Positions 1 through 7,542 of a stretch of 64,000 nt of DNA are shown here, piece after piece. Source of the stretch: Blastococcus sp. HT6-4 (GTDB taxonomy: Bacteria > Actinomycetota > Actinomycetes > Mycobacteriales > Geodermatophilaceae). Within the stretch, counting starts at the first letter, position 1, and each line of letters begins with the position of its first letter. Below the pieces are notes generated by a model. It saw only the letters and a program-made list of their open reading frames with translations. It did not search any database and had not been told where the DNA came from. Where the stretch lies: NCBI RefSeq assembly GCF_039679125.1, contig NZ_CP155551.1:3844001-3908000 (forward strand). Reading direction: 5' to 3'. The position numbers were made by a program, and so were the translations under genes.

Positions 1-558
1 GAGCAGGGCGACGCCGACCGCGGCATTCACGAGGTGGTCCGTCCATCCCTCCTGGCCGGGCACCAGGAGGGTCCAGCCGAGCGCGAACAGCGGCAGCGAC
101 ACGACCCCCGTGCCCAGCGCGGCCGCGGCGCGCACGGTCCGGCCGGCCCGCCGGAACGGCAGCGCCCCGAGGACGGCGGGCACGAAGGTGAACAGCCAGT
201 GCAGCACCGGGATGAGCGCGTCCACCACGGTCGTCGAGTAGGCCGCCGAGTAGAGGGCGTTCCACGCCAGGACGGCGGCCGTCAGCACGAGGACCGTCAG
301 CCACGCCACCGCGGCCGGCCCGCGGAACCACGGCCCCGCCGCACGCCGGGTCGCGGCCGCCGCGACGACCAGGCAGACCACGGTCAGCCCGAGGACGAGC
401 GCCCAGAGCGCCGCGGGCACGTCGTCGACCATCAGCCCGCCCCTGGTCAGCCGGGGGAGCGGCCAGTCCGCGATGCCGAGGGCCATCGCGGCGACGGTCA
501 GCCCGGCGACGGCGAGCACGAGCGGCCAGGACCGCGCGGGCGCTGCGGGGGATCTCAT
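1..558 (-). CDS. Partial polytopic membrane protein, unknown function
   Basis: The reading frame is open from an ATG at 558 to the left window edge, giving 186 visible residues; the C-terminus lies outside. About five or six hydrophobic segments are visible, near residues 12-32, 53-72, 88-105, 119-139, 150-172 and 177 onward, separated by short Arg-rich loops. It starts 20 bases after the menD stop on the same strand, so it may be co-transcribed with menC-menD, but no motif ties it to menaquinone synthesis. I do not recognise the family. A GTG three codons upstream is an alternative start. That it is a membrane protein is well supported; the role is unknown. Confidence 0.6.
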   Translation of the reverse strand, partial: MRSPAAPARSWPLVLAVAGLTVAAMALGIADWPLPRLTRGGLMVDDVPAALWALVLGLTVVCLVVAAAATRRAAGPWFRGPAAVAWLTVLVLTAAVLAWNALYSAAYSTTVVDALIPVLHWLFTFVPAVLGALPFRRAGRTVRAAAALGTGVVSLPLFALGWTLLVPGQEGWTDHLVNAAVGVALL

Positions 559-578
559 GGTGCGCACCGTCCCACGCG

Positions 579-2270
579 TCAGCGCGGGGCGAGGGCCTGG
601 GCCGCCACGACGCGCAGGTCGGCGGCGAGCGCGGCCTCCGCACGCTGGTCGGTGCCGACGACGACGACCCGCGGCCCGCCGAGCCCCAGCACCTCCGGGA
701 GCTCCTCGGCCGAGCCGACCCGCGACGCGGCCCACCCGAGCGCCGAGGCCACCGCCACCAGGTCGCGGCCGTGCGGCGTCCCGAACACCCGGCGGTAGTT
801 CCGGGCATGGCGGTCCTGCCCCGGCTCGAGCTGGGCGAAGATCCCGCCGCCGTCGTTGTCGGGCACGACGACCGTGAGGTCGGGACGGGGCTCACCCTCG
901 CCCAGCAGGAGCCCGGTGAGGTCGTGCAGGAACGTCAGGTCGCCCATCAGCGCGAACGCCGGCCCGCCGTGCACCAGCGCCGCACCCACGGCCGTCGAGA
1001 CCGTGCCGTCGATGCCCGCGACACCGCGGTTGGCGAGCACCGTGAGGTCGGGCCGCGGCACCGCGAGCCGGTCGACGTCGCGGACCGGCGTCGAGGACCC
1101 CAGCACCAGCAGCGCCCCGGACGGCAGCGCGGCGACGACGTCGCGGGCCAGCCGGGCGGCGGTCAGCCCCGGAGCGGCGTCGAGCGCCGCGTCCACGGCG
1201 TCGCCGACCCGTTCCGCGGCGACGCGCCAGGCGGCCGCCCACGGCTCGTCGGCCGCGTCGTCGGGCCCGGTACCGGCGAACAGCCGCGCGACCCGGCTGC
1301 TCGACCGGCCGGCGTCGGCCCACCGCGGGGACGCGCTCACCGTCTCGACCGCGACCGCCGGGTCGGCCAGCAGGGCGCTGACCGGCCGGGAGAGCGTCGG
1401 CCGCCCCACGACCAGCACCCGCTCGGGCCGGTGCGCGGCCAGCCAGGTGCCGGCACCGAGGAGCAGCGCACCGCCCCGCAGGGCCGCCCCGTGCCCCCAG
1501 AAGCCGCTGCTGGGCTCGGCGAGGACCGGCCGGCCGACGCCCTCGGACAGCCCCGGTGCGGCGTGCCGCGGCCCGTCGCCGGCGATCACCAGCATCCGCG
1601 GCGGCAGCCGGTGCGCCTGCGCCGCCCAGCCGGCCGACGGCTCCGCCGCGGTCCAGGGCCGCCCGCCGGGGCGGCCGGCCCAGGGCGCGGCGAGCTCGGC
1701 CGGCGGCTCCTCGTCGGGGAGCAGCGGGTCCCGCAGCGCGAGGTTGAGCTGCACCGGCCCCGGGTCGGCCGAGAGCGTGCCGGCGGCGATGGTCAGCGCC
1801 TTGGCCACCACGGACCGCCAGTAGCGGTTCTGCTCGGGCTCGCGGCCGCCCTCGGGGACGCCGACGTCGGCCGCCCAGCGGACCGCGCCGCCGTAGAGGC
1901 CGGGCTGCTCGATCGTCTGGTTGGCCCCGGTGGCCCGCAGCTCCGGCGGGCGGTCGGCGGTCAGCGCCAGCAGGGGCACCCCGCTCGCGTCGGCCTCGAG
2001 CACGGCGGCGTGCAGGTGCGCGGTCGCCGTCCCGGACGTGGTGAGCACCGGCACCGGGCGGCCCGAGGCCTTCGCCAGCCCCAGCGCCAGGAAGGCGGCG
2101 GTCCGCTCGTCGATCCGCACGTGCAGCCGCAGCCGGCCGTTCCGCTCGGCCGCGGCCAGGGCGAGCGCGACCGGCGCGGACCGGGAGCCGGGCGAGAGCA
2201 CGGCGTCGCCGACCCCGCCGCGCACCAGCTCGTCGACCAGGACGCGGGCGAACGCGGTCGAGGGGTTCAC
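579..2270 (-). CDS. menD: 2-succinyl-5-enolpyruvyl-6-hydroxy-3-cyclohexene-1-carboxylate (SEPHCHC) synthase MenD
   Basis: This is a thiamine diphosphate enzyme that joins isochorismate and 2-oxoglutarate in menaquinone synthesis, in the cytoplasm. The 563-residue protein has the N-terminal SPGSRSAP motif near residue 20 and the DERTAAFLALG segment with the cofactor-activating Glu near 55. The C-terminal part carries NRGVAGIDGTVSTA, MGDLTFLHD and NDGGGIF, which bind Mg and diphosphate. The GTG start at 2270 overlaps the menC stop (GTGA), so the pair is translationally coupled. The open frame continues upstream, but that part runs antiparallel-free through menC in another frame and looks non-coding. 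Length and motifs fit the family well. Confidence 0.95.
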   Translation of the reverse strand: MNPSTAFARVLVDELVRGGVGDAVLSPGSRSAPVALALAAAERNGRLRLHVRIDERTAAFLALGLAKASGRPVPVLTTSGTATAHLHAAVLEADASGVPLLALTADRPPELRATGANQTIEQPGLYGGAVRWAADVGVPEGGREPEQNRYWRSVVAKALTIAAGTLSADPGPVQLNLALRDPLLPDEEPPAELAAPWAGRPGGRPWTAAEPSAGWAAQAHRLPPRMLVIAGDGPRHAAPGLSEGVGRPVLAEPSSGFWGHGAALRGGALLLGAGTWLAAHRPERVLVVGRPTLSRPVSALLADPAVAVETVSASPRWADAGRSSSRVARLFAGTGPDDAADEPWAAAWRVAAERVGDAVDAALDAAPGLTAARLARDVVAALPSGALLVLGSSTPVRDVDRLAVPRPDLTVLANRGVAGIDGTVSTAVGAALVHGGPAFALMGDLTFLHDLTGLLLGEGEPRPDLTVVVPDNDGGGIFAQLEPGQDRHARNYRRVFGTPHGRDLVAVASALGWAASRVGSAEELPEVLGLGGPRVVVVGTDQRAEAALAADLRVVAAQALAPR

Positions 2271-3232
2271 GCGGCCCGCACCTCGGCGATCCGGGCGAGC
2301 CACCGCGCGGCCGTCGCCTCGCCGGCGGCCACCGCGGCGAGCCGGTCGGGCTCGGGCCGGCCGACGGGCAGCGCGCCGTCGACCGGCAGCAGCGGCGTGC
2401 TGCTCACGTCGTCGGCGAGCAGGGCCACCGTCGCCAGCCCGCAGGCGAACGGCAGCTCCGGCAGGGCGGCCGCCAGCGCGACCCCGGCGGCGATCCCGAC
2501 CGAGGACTCCAGCGCCGAGGAGACGACGCACGGCAGGCCGTGCGCCTCGGCGACCCGCAGCGCCGCCCGCACCCCGCCGAGGGGCTGCACCTTGAGGACG
2601 ACGACGTCGCAGGCCTCGCGCAGGTCCACCCGCAGCGGGTCGTCGGACCGCCGCACCACCTCGTCGGCGGCGATCCGCACGTCGATCCGCCGGCGCAGCG
2701 CGGCCAGCTCGGCGAGGGACGCGCACGGCTGCTCGACGTACTCGAGGCCCGTCCGGTCGAGCTCGCGGATCCGGGCGACGGCGGTGTCGACGTCCCAGGC
2801 CGCGTTCGCGTCCACCCGGATCGCGCCCCCGGGGCCCAGCGCGTCGCGGACCGCCTCCACCCGCGCCACGTCCTCGGCCGCCGGCCGGCCGGGCTCGGCC
2901 ACCTTCACCTTCGCCGTCCGGCAGCCGGAGGCGCGGACGATCGCGTGCGCCCGCTCCGGCCCCACCGCGGGGACCGTGACGTTCACCGGGACCGCGTCCC
3001 GCACCGGCGCCGGCCAGCCCTCGACGGCCGACTCCACGGCCGAGGCCCACCAGCGGCGGCTCTCGGCGGCGGGGTAGTCCCAGAACGGCGAGAACTCACC
3101 CCAGCCGGCCGGGCCGCGCAGCAGCACGCCGTCGCGGACGTCGATCCCGCGGAAGCGGGTGCGCATCGGCACCTCGTACACCCGCAGGTCGGTGATCCCC
3201 GCCGGGAGCGCGGCGGCGGGGGCGGCGGTCAT
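2267..3232 (-). CDS. menC: o-succinylbenzoate synthase MenC
   Basis: An enolase-superfamily enzyme that dehydrates SHCHC to o-succinylbenzoate in menaquinone synthesis. The 321-residue product shows the superfamily catalytic elements in order: the KVKV lysines near residue 110, RVDANAAWD and EQPC metal ligands, DEVV, and the LKVQPLGG lysine segment. It is the first gene of menC-menD and its stop overlaps the menD start. It diverges from menE, with only about 32-41 bases between the starts, so both promoters must share that space or lie partly in coding sequence. Length is typical for actinobacterial MenC. Confidence 0.95.
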   Translation of the reverse strand: MTAAPAAALPAGITDLRVYEVPMRTRFRGIDVRDGVLLRGPAGWGEFSPFWDYPAAESRRWWASAVESAVEGWPAPVRDAVPVNVTVPAVGPERAHAIVRASGCRTAKVKVAEPGRPAAEDVARVEAVRDALGPGGAIRVDANAAWDVDTAVARIRELDRTGLEYVEQPCASLAELAALRRRIDVRIAADEVVRRSDDPLRVDLREACDVVVLKVQPLGGVRAALRVAEAHGLPCVVSSALESSVGIAAGVALAAALPELPFACGLATVALLADDVSSTPLLPVDGALPVGRPEPDRLAAVAAGEATAARWLARIAEVRAA

Positions 3233-3273
3233 GCGGATCAGCGTAGTTCGGCAGGGTCGTAGGCTTGCGCGTC

Positions 3274-4449
3274 GTGGCGGGATCCGGAGGGGGCGGCGCA
3301 GCGAGGCGGCTCACCGCCGTGCCGGCGGCCGGGCTCACCTCCGCCGACGTCCGCGCCGCCCTCGACGGCGAGCGCCCGCTCGCCGTCCTCCCCGCCGGTC
3401 CCCCGGCCGTGGTCGACGCGGCGCGCGCGGTCCTGCGCCCCGGCGAGCCGCTGGAGCCCGGCGCCGACCTGGTCGTCGTCACCTCCGGCTCCACCGGGGG
3501 CGGGCGCGGCGTGCTGCTGTCCGCCGATGCTGTCCACGCCTCGGCGGCGGCCACCCACGACCGGCTCGGTGGCCCCGGCAGCTGGCTGCTCGCGCTCCCG
3601 GTGTCCGCCGTCGCCGGGCTGCAGGTGCTGTGCCGCAGCGCCCTGGCCGGCCGGCCGGTGACCCGGCTGGAGGTCGGGGAGCCGTTGGCCGCGGCGCTGG
3701 ACCGGATGCCGGGCGACGGCCGCCGCTACACCTCGATGGTGCCCACCCAGCTGCGCCGGTTCCTCGACGCCGAGCCCGGCGCGCTGTCCGCCTTCGACGC
3801 GGTCCTGGTCGGCGGGGCCGCGGCTGACCCGGCCCTGCTGACCCGGGCCCGCGCGGCGGGCGTCACCGTCGTCACCACCTACGGGATGACCGAGACCGCC
3901 GGCGGCTGCGTGTACGACGGGGTGCCCCTCGACGGGGTCGGCGTGCGCGTGACCGCCACCGGGCCCGCAGGACCCGGCGGTGGGCACGTCGAGCTGGCCG
4001 GGCCCACCCTGGCCCTCGGCTACCGCGGTGACCCGGCGGGCACCGCCGCGGCCTTCGCCGACGGCTGGTTCCGCACCCGCGACGCCGGCACGCTCGACGC
4101 CGCCGGCCGGCTCACCGTGCACGGTCGGCTCGACGACGTGGTGATCAGCGGTGGGGTGAACGTGGCGCCGGCCGCCGTGGAGGCCGCCCTGCGCGAGCAC
4201 CCCGACGTCGCCGACGCGGTGGTCTTCGGCCGGCCCGACGCCGAGTGGGGGCAGCGCGTCGTCGCGGCCGTCGTCCCCTCCCCCGGCGCGATGCCGGAAC
4301 TCGCCGTCCTGCGACCGTGGGTGGGCGAGCGGCTGGGCGTGCCCGCCGCGCCGCGCGAGCTGCACGTGATCGCCGCCGTCCCGACCCTGCACACCGGCAA
4401 GCCCGACCGCCGCGGCGTCGCCGCCTCGATCCCCCAGGGAGCGCACTGA
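3274..4449 (+). CDS. menE: o-succinylbenzoate-CoA ligase MenE
   Basis: An AMP-forming acyl-CoA ligase that activates o-succinylbenzoate. Motifs in order: VVVTSGSTGGGRG (P-loop-like), TTYGMTETAGG (adenine site), the hinge-region LDDVVISGGVNVAP, and TGKPDRRG with the C-terminal catalytic Lys. At about 391 residues it is shorter than general acyl-CoA ligases but normal for actinobacterial MenE. A GTG at 3274 was chosen; a TTG three codons upstream (3265) is also in frame and neither has a strong ribosome-binding site. It is followed by menA after one base, and it diverges from menC. Confidence 0.93.
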   Translation: MAGSGGGGAARRLTAVPAAGLTSADVRAALDGERPLAVLPAGPPAVVDAARAVLRPGEPLEPGADLVVVTSGSTGGGRGVLLSADAVHASAAATHDRLGGPGSWLLALPVSAVAGLQVLCRSALAGRPVTRLEVGEPLAAALDRMPGDGRRYTSMVPTQLRRFLDAEPGALSAFDAVLVGGAAADPALLTRARAAGVTVVTTYGMTETAGGCVYDGVPLDGVGVRVTATGPAGPGGGHVELAGPTLALGYRGDPAGTAAAFADGWFRTRDAGTLDAAGRLTVHGRLDDVVISGGVNVAPAAVEAALREHPDVADAVVFGRPDAEWGQRVVAAVVPSPGAMPELAVLRPWVGERLGVPAAPRELHVIAAVPTLHTGKPDRRGVAASIPQGAH

Positions 4450-4450
4450 C

Positions 4451-5320
4451 ATGGCCACCCCCGCCCAGTGGCTGGCCGGCGCGCGCCCGCGCACGCTGCC
4501 CGCGGCGCTGGCGCCGGTGCTCGTCGGCACCGGCACCGCCGTCGCGCTCGACGGCTTCCGCCTCGTCCCGGCCCTGCTGGCGCTGCTCGTGGCCCTCGCC
4601 CTGCAGGTCGCGGTGAACTACGCCAACGACTACTCCGACGGCACGCGCGGCACCGACGCCGACCGGGTCGGCCCCGTGCGCCTGGTCGGCTCGGGCGCGG
4701 CCACCCCGCGGCAGGTGCTGGTCGCGGCGATGGCGTCCTTCGCCGTCGCCGGGGTGGCCGGGCTGGTGCTCGCGGCGCTGTCCAGCTGGTGGCTGGTCGC
4801 GGTGGGCGCGGTCTGCATCGCCGCCGCGTGGACCTACACCGGCGGCCCGCTGCCCTACGGCTACCGGGCGCTGGGCGAGGTGTTCGTCTTCGTCTTCTTC
4901 GGCCCGGTCGCCGTCGTCGGGACGACGTACGTGCAGACCCGGACCCTGCCGGGGCTGGCCTTCGCGGTCTCGGTGCCGATCGGGCTGCTCATCGTGGCGA
5001 TCCTGGTGGTGAACAACCTGCGCGACATCGAGGGCGATGCGCAGGTCGGCAAGCGCACCCTCGCAGTGCTCCTCGGTGACCGCGCCACCCGCATCGGGTA
5101 CGCGGCGCTGCTCGTCGTGCCGTTCCTCGTCATCGCCGCGGTCGGCACCACCCGGCCGTGGGCGCTGCTCGGGCTGGCCGCCGCGCCGCTGGCGCTCTCC
5201 CCGGCCCGCACGGTGCTCGCCGGCGCCCGCGGCCCGGCGCTCATCGGTGTCCTGCAGTCCACCGGCCTGCTCACCCTCGCCACCGGCGTGCTGCTCGGCA
5301 CCGGGCTGGCGCTGAGCTGA
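4451..5320 (+). CDS. menA: 1,4-dihydroxy-2-naphthoate polyprenyltransferase MenA
   Basis: An integral membrane UbiA-family prenyltransferase that attaches the isoprenoid tail to dihydroxynaphthoate. The 289-residue protein carries the first Asp-rich motif NYANDYSDGTRGTD near residue 57 and the second, NNLRDIEGDAQVGKRT, near 180. Multiple hydrophobic helices lie between and after them, and an ARPRTLPAALAPVLVG start is typical for the family. The ATG lies one base after the menE stop, so menE-menA form a two-gene unit. It converges on the DUF4229 gene, whose stop lies 7 bases downstream on the other strand. Confidence 0.95.
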   Translation: MATPAQWLAGARPRTLPAALAPVLVGTGTAVALDGFRLVPALLALLVALALQVAVNYANDYSDGTRGTDADRVGPVRLVGSGAATPRQVLVAAMASFAVAGVAGLVLAALSSWWLVAVGAVCIAAAWTYTGGPLPYGYRALGEVFVFVFFGPVAVVGTTYVQTRTLPGLAFAVSVPIGLLIVAILVVNNLRDIEGDAQVGKRTLAVLLGDRATRIGYAALLVVPFLVIAAVGTTRPWALLGLAAAPLALSPARTVLAGARGPALIGVLQSTGLLTLATGVLLGTGLALS

Positions 5321-5326
5321 CGGCGG

Positions 5327-5644
5327 CTACTGCCCGCCGCTGAGCCGGTCGCGCAGGTCCTGCTTCGCCTGGCGACGGGCCACGCTGCGCGCCGCCAGCG
5401 CCTCGGTGAGCCGGTCGCGGGACGGGCGCAGCAGCACGTAGGACACCGGCATCGACAGCAGCAGCCCGAAGAGCAGGCCGGGGAAGCTGCCCAGGCCGGC
5501 CCACCAGAGGACCAGCACGAGCGTGGCCGCGATCGCGAGGCGGCCCACCGTGTACATCAGCAGCCACGGCAGGACCTTCGGCGGCGTCGCCGTACCGCCC
5601 GCCGGGCTCACCGGCGTGCCGGTGGTCGCGTTCTTCTCAGCCAT
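5327..5644 (-). CDS. DUF4229 small membrane protein
   Basis: A 105-residue protein with a hydrophilic N-terminus, two hydrophobic segments (about residues 24-46 and 52-71) and a basic, Arg/Lys-rich C-terminal tail. The GLLLSMPVSYVLLRPSRDRLTEAL stretch at the second helix and the tail matches what I know of the actinobacterial DUF4229 family, which often sits beside menA. Its ATG overlaps the end of the upstream Lrp gene by 8 bases, so the two are probably co-translated. Function is unknown. The family call rests on recognition of the pattern only. Confidence 0.8.
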   Translation of the reverse strand: MAEKNATTGTPVSPAGGTATPPKVLPWLLMYTVGRLAIAATLVLVLWWAGLGSFPGLLFGLLLSMPVSYVLLRPSRDRLTEALAARSVARRQAKQDLRDRLSGGQ

Positions 5645-6122
5645 GTCGGCCCTCCCACTTGGTCGAGAGAACGACCGTCGTCCTCGTCCGTGCGACCCCT
5701 CGGATCCTGTTCAACGCGTCGATGGCGGCCTCGAGTGCCGGGATGTCGGTCACGCGCACCTTCAGCACGTAGCCCTCGCTGCCGGCGACCCGCCAGCAGT
5801 CCTCCACCTCGGGGATCTCCCGCAGCCCCGCCTCGAGTCCGGTGTCGTCGACCGCGTCGCTCTCGATGACGCTCACGAGCGCGGTCACGTCCAGCCCGAT
5901 CGCCGCGGGATCGACGTCGGCCCGGTACCCGGTGATGACGCCGGCGGCCTCGAGCTTCCCCACGCGCTCGTGCACGGCGGGCGAGGACAGGCCCACCTGC
6001 CGGGCGAGCTCGGCGTAGCTGGCGCGGCCGTTGGCCCGCAGCAGGTCGATCAGCTGCCGGTCGACGGCGTCGATGGTCGTTCTCCGTCCTGCCCCGGAGC
6101 GGAATCCTCCGCTCGTCGGCAC
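5637..6122 (-). CDS. Lrp/AsnC family transcriptional regulator
   Basis: This has the usual layout of the family: an N-terminal winged HTH (DAVDRQLIDLLRANGRAS, then ELARQVGLSSPAVHERVGKL) followed by an RAM/AsnC ligand-binding domain containing GSEGYVLKVRV. Such proteins bind amino acids as octamers and regulate metabolism. I chose a GTG at 6122, giving 161 residues; it yields an unusual 18-residue leader. A strong GGACGGAG site stands just before the in-frame ATC codon of TIDAVDRQ, where related proteins begin, so a rare ATC start near 6074 is possible. It diverges from a small membrane protein gene and overlaps the DUF4229 start. Confidence 0.88.
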   Translation of the reverse strand: MPTSGGFRSGAGRRTTIDAVDRQLIDLLRANGRASYAELARQVGLSSPAVHERVGKLEAAGVITGYRADVDPAAIGLDVTALVSVIESDAVDDTGLEAGLREIPEVEDCWRVAGSEGYVLKVRVTDIPALEAAIDALNRIRGVARTRTTVVLSTKWEGRHG

Positions 6123-6171
6123 CGAGTATCGCCGCGGACGTACGCTGGATGGCGACGAGGGGGTGGGCATC

Positions 6172-6384
6172 GTGGCTTTCCTGGTGGTGCTGGTGTTGGC
6201 AGTGGTGGTCGTGGCGCTCGTGATGCGTGCCGCGGCCAACTCCGGTCCGGACGGCCGGCCGGGCGGCGAGCGCCGGCCGCAGCGGCCGCAGGGGCCGGTC
6301 CGGTTCGTGGCTCCCGACGACGACCCGGAGTTCCTGCGGGAGCTCGAGCGGCGGGCGCGGCGGGACGACGGCTCCCCCACCTGA
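6172..6384 (+). CDS. Small single-pass membrane protein
   Basis: About 70 residues: an N-terminal hydrophobic helix of roughly 20 residues (AFLVVLVLAVVVVALVM) followed by a charged, Pro/Arg-rich cytoplasmic-type tail ending near RELERRARRDDGSPT. A GAGGGGG site lies about 9 bases before the GTG at 6172; a GTG at 6163 is the alternative. It diverges from the Lrp/AsnC gene. Function is unknown. It is supported by the transmembrane pattern and the ribosome-binding site rather than by a known family. Confidence 0.6.
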   Translation: MAFLVVLVLAVVVVALVMRAAANSGPDGRPGGERRPQRPQGPVRFVAPDDDPEFLRELERRARRDDGSPT

Positions 6385-6409
6385 CCCCGCGCGGACCGGC
6401 CGCCGGCGC

Positions 6410-6592
6410 TCAGGCGCCGGCCGGCCCGCCGTCCCGAGCGCTGCCGTCCTCCGGCCAGCCGAGCTCACCGCTGCCCTCGCGGGGCGCGCCCGGCCAGCCG
6501 AGGTCGCCCTCCTCCGCGCCGGCGCTCGACGCCGCCCCCGCGCTCGATGCCGCCACCGCGTCCGGCCCGGCCACCGCGTCCGGACGGGTCAC
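6410..6592 (-). CDS. Possible small Ala/Gly-rich protein coupled to ccsB
   Basis: A 60-codon frame whose GTG start overlaps the ccsB stop as GTGA, the same coupling seen throughout this operon. The product is Ala/Ser/Gly/Asp-rich with an AASSAGAASSAGA run and a short internal repeat (GDLGWPG and GELGWPE). It has no hydrophobic segment and no known domain. The overlap and low-complexity composition are all the evidence, and high GC gives chance frames, so this may not be a real protein. Confidence 0.3.
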   Translation of the reverse strand: MTRPDAVAGPDAVAASSAGAASSAGAEEGDLGWPGAPREGSGELGWPEDGSARDGGPAGA

Positions 6593-7542
6593 TCGAGCCC
6601 GCCGTAGCTGTGCAGGCCGGTCGAGACCATGTTCACGTAGAGCAGGTTGAACAGCACGACGGCGAACCCGAGGACGTTGATCCAGGCGGCGGGCCGGCCA
6701 CGCCAGCCGGCCGTCGTCCGGGCGTGCAGGTAGGCGGCGTACACGACCCAGGAGATGAACATCCAGGTCTCCTTGGGATCCCAGCCCCAGAACCGGCCCC
6801 AGGCGCTCTCCGCCCAGATCGCCCCGGCGATCATGGCGAAGGTGTAGATCGGGAAGCCGAAGACGGCGGTGCGGTGGGCCACCCGGTCCAGCCCCGCGGC
6901 CGACGGCAGCCGGGACAGCAGACCCGACTCAGCCCCCGGAGCACCCGCGCTCCGGCGGGTGCGGACCAGGTACAGGGCGCTGGCGATGCCGCTCACCAGG
7001 AAGACGCCGGAGCCGAGGACCGCGCTGGTCACGTGCACGGCCAGCCAGCTGGACCGGAGCGCGGCGACCAGCGGCCCGGCCTCGGCGTAGAGGAACAGGC
7101 CGATGCCGACCATCGCGAGCACCACCGGCCCGAGCACGAAGACGCCCATGTGCCGCAGCGTCGGCTGGCGCACGGCCAGCACGAAGAAGGCGACCATGGC
7201 GACGAGGACCACCGCGGTGGCGAACTCGTACATGTTGCCCAGGGGCATCCGCCCGGTGGCCACCCCGCGGGCGACCAGGACACCGGCGTGGGCCAGCACG
7301 CCCAGCGCGGTCACCGCCATGCCGAGGACGCCCCAGCGGTTGGCCCGGGCCGGCTCCGGCGTCTCGGCGTCCGGGGCCGGGACGACCGCCGGGCCGCCGC
7401 CGGCGGCGACCAGCTCCCGCGCCCGGGCGGTCCGCCGGCCGAAGGCCAGCTCCGCGCAGAAGGCGAGCAGCGCCACCGAGTAGAGCGCGACGCTGACGGA
7501 GAAGAGGCTGTCCGACAGCTCGGCCAGCGAGGAGTCAGTCAC
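6589..7542 (-). CDS. ccsB: Cytochrome c biogenesis protein CcsB/ResC (CcsA-type haem handling)
   Basis: A multi-spanning membrane protein of 317 residues of the system II cytochrome c maturation pathway. It presents haem for ligation to apocytochrome c on the outer face. The tryptophan-rich WGRFWGWDPKETW motif near residue 250, with flanking His residues in membrane helices, is the family signature. About seven or eight hydrophobic segments are visible. The GTG start overlaps the resB stop by 8 bases, so the ResB-ResC partners are made together. It is the last clear gene of the operon running from hemL through ccdA. Confidence 0.93.
   Translation of the reverse strand: MTDSSLAELSDSLFSVSVALYSVALLAFCAELAFGRRTARARELVAAGGGPAVVPAPDAETPEPARANRWGVLGMAVTALGVLAHAGVLVARGVATGRMPLGNMYEFATAVVLVAMVAFFVLAVRQPTLRHMGVFVLGPVVLAMVGIGLFLYAEAGPLVAALRSSWLAVHVTSAVLGSGVFLVSGIASALYLVRTRRSAGAPGAESGLLSRLPSAAGLDRVAHRTAVFGFPIYTFAMIAGAIWAESAWGRFWGWDPKETWMFISWVVYAAYLHARTTAGWRGRPAAWINVLGFAVVLFNLLYVNMVSTGLHSYGGLE

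Noticed and set aside
771-3077. Very long open frame on the plus strand opposite menD and menC
   Set aside because: Composition is Arg/Gly/Pro-rich and it mirrors real genes with strong motifs on the other strand; it is a high-GC shadow.
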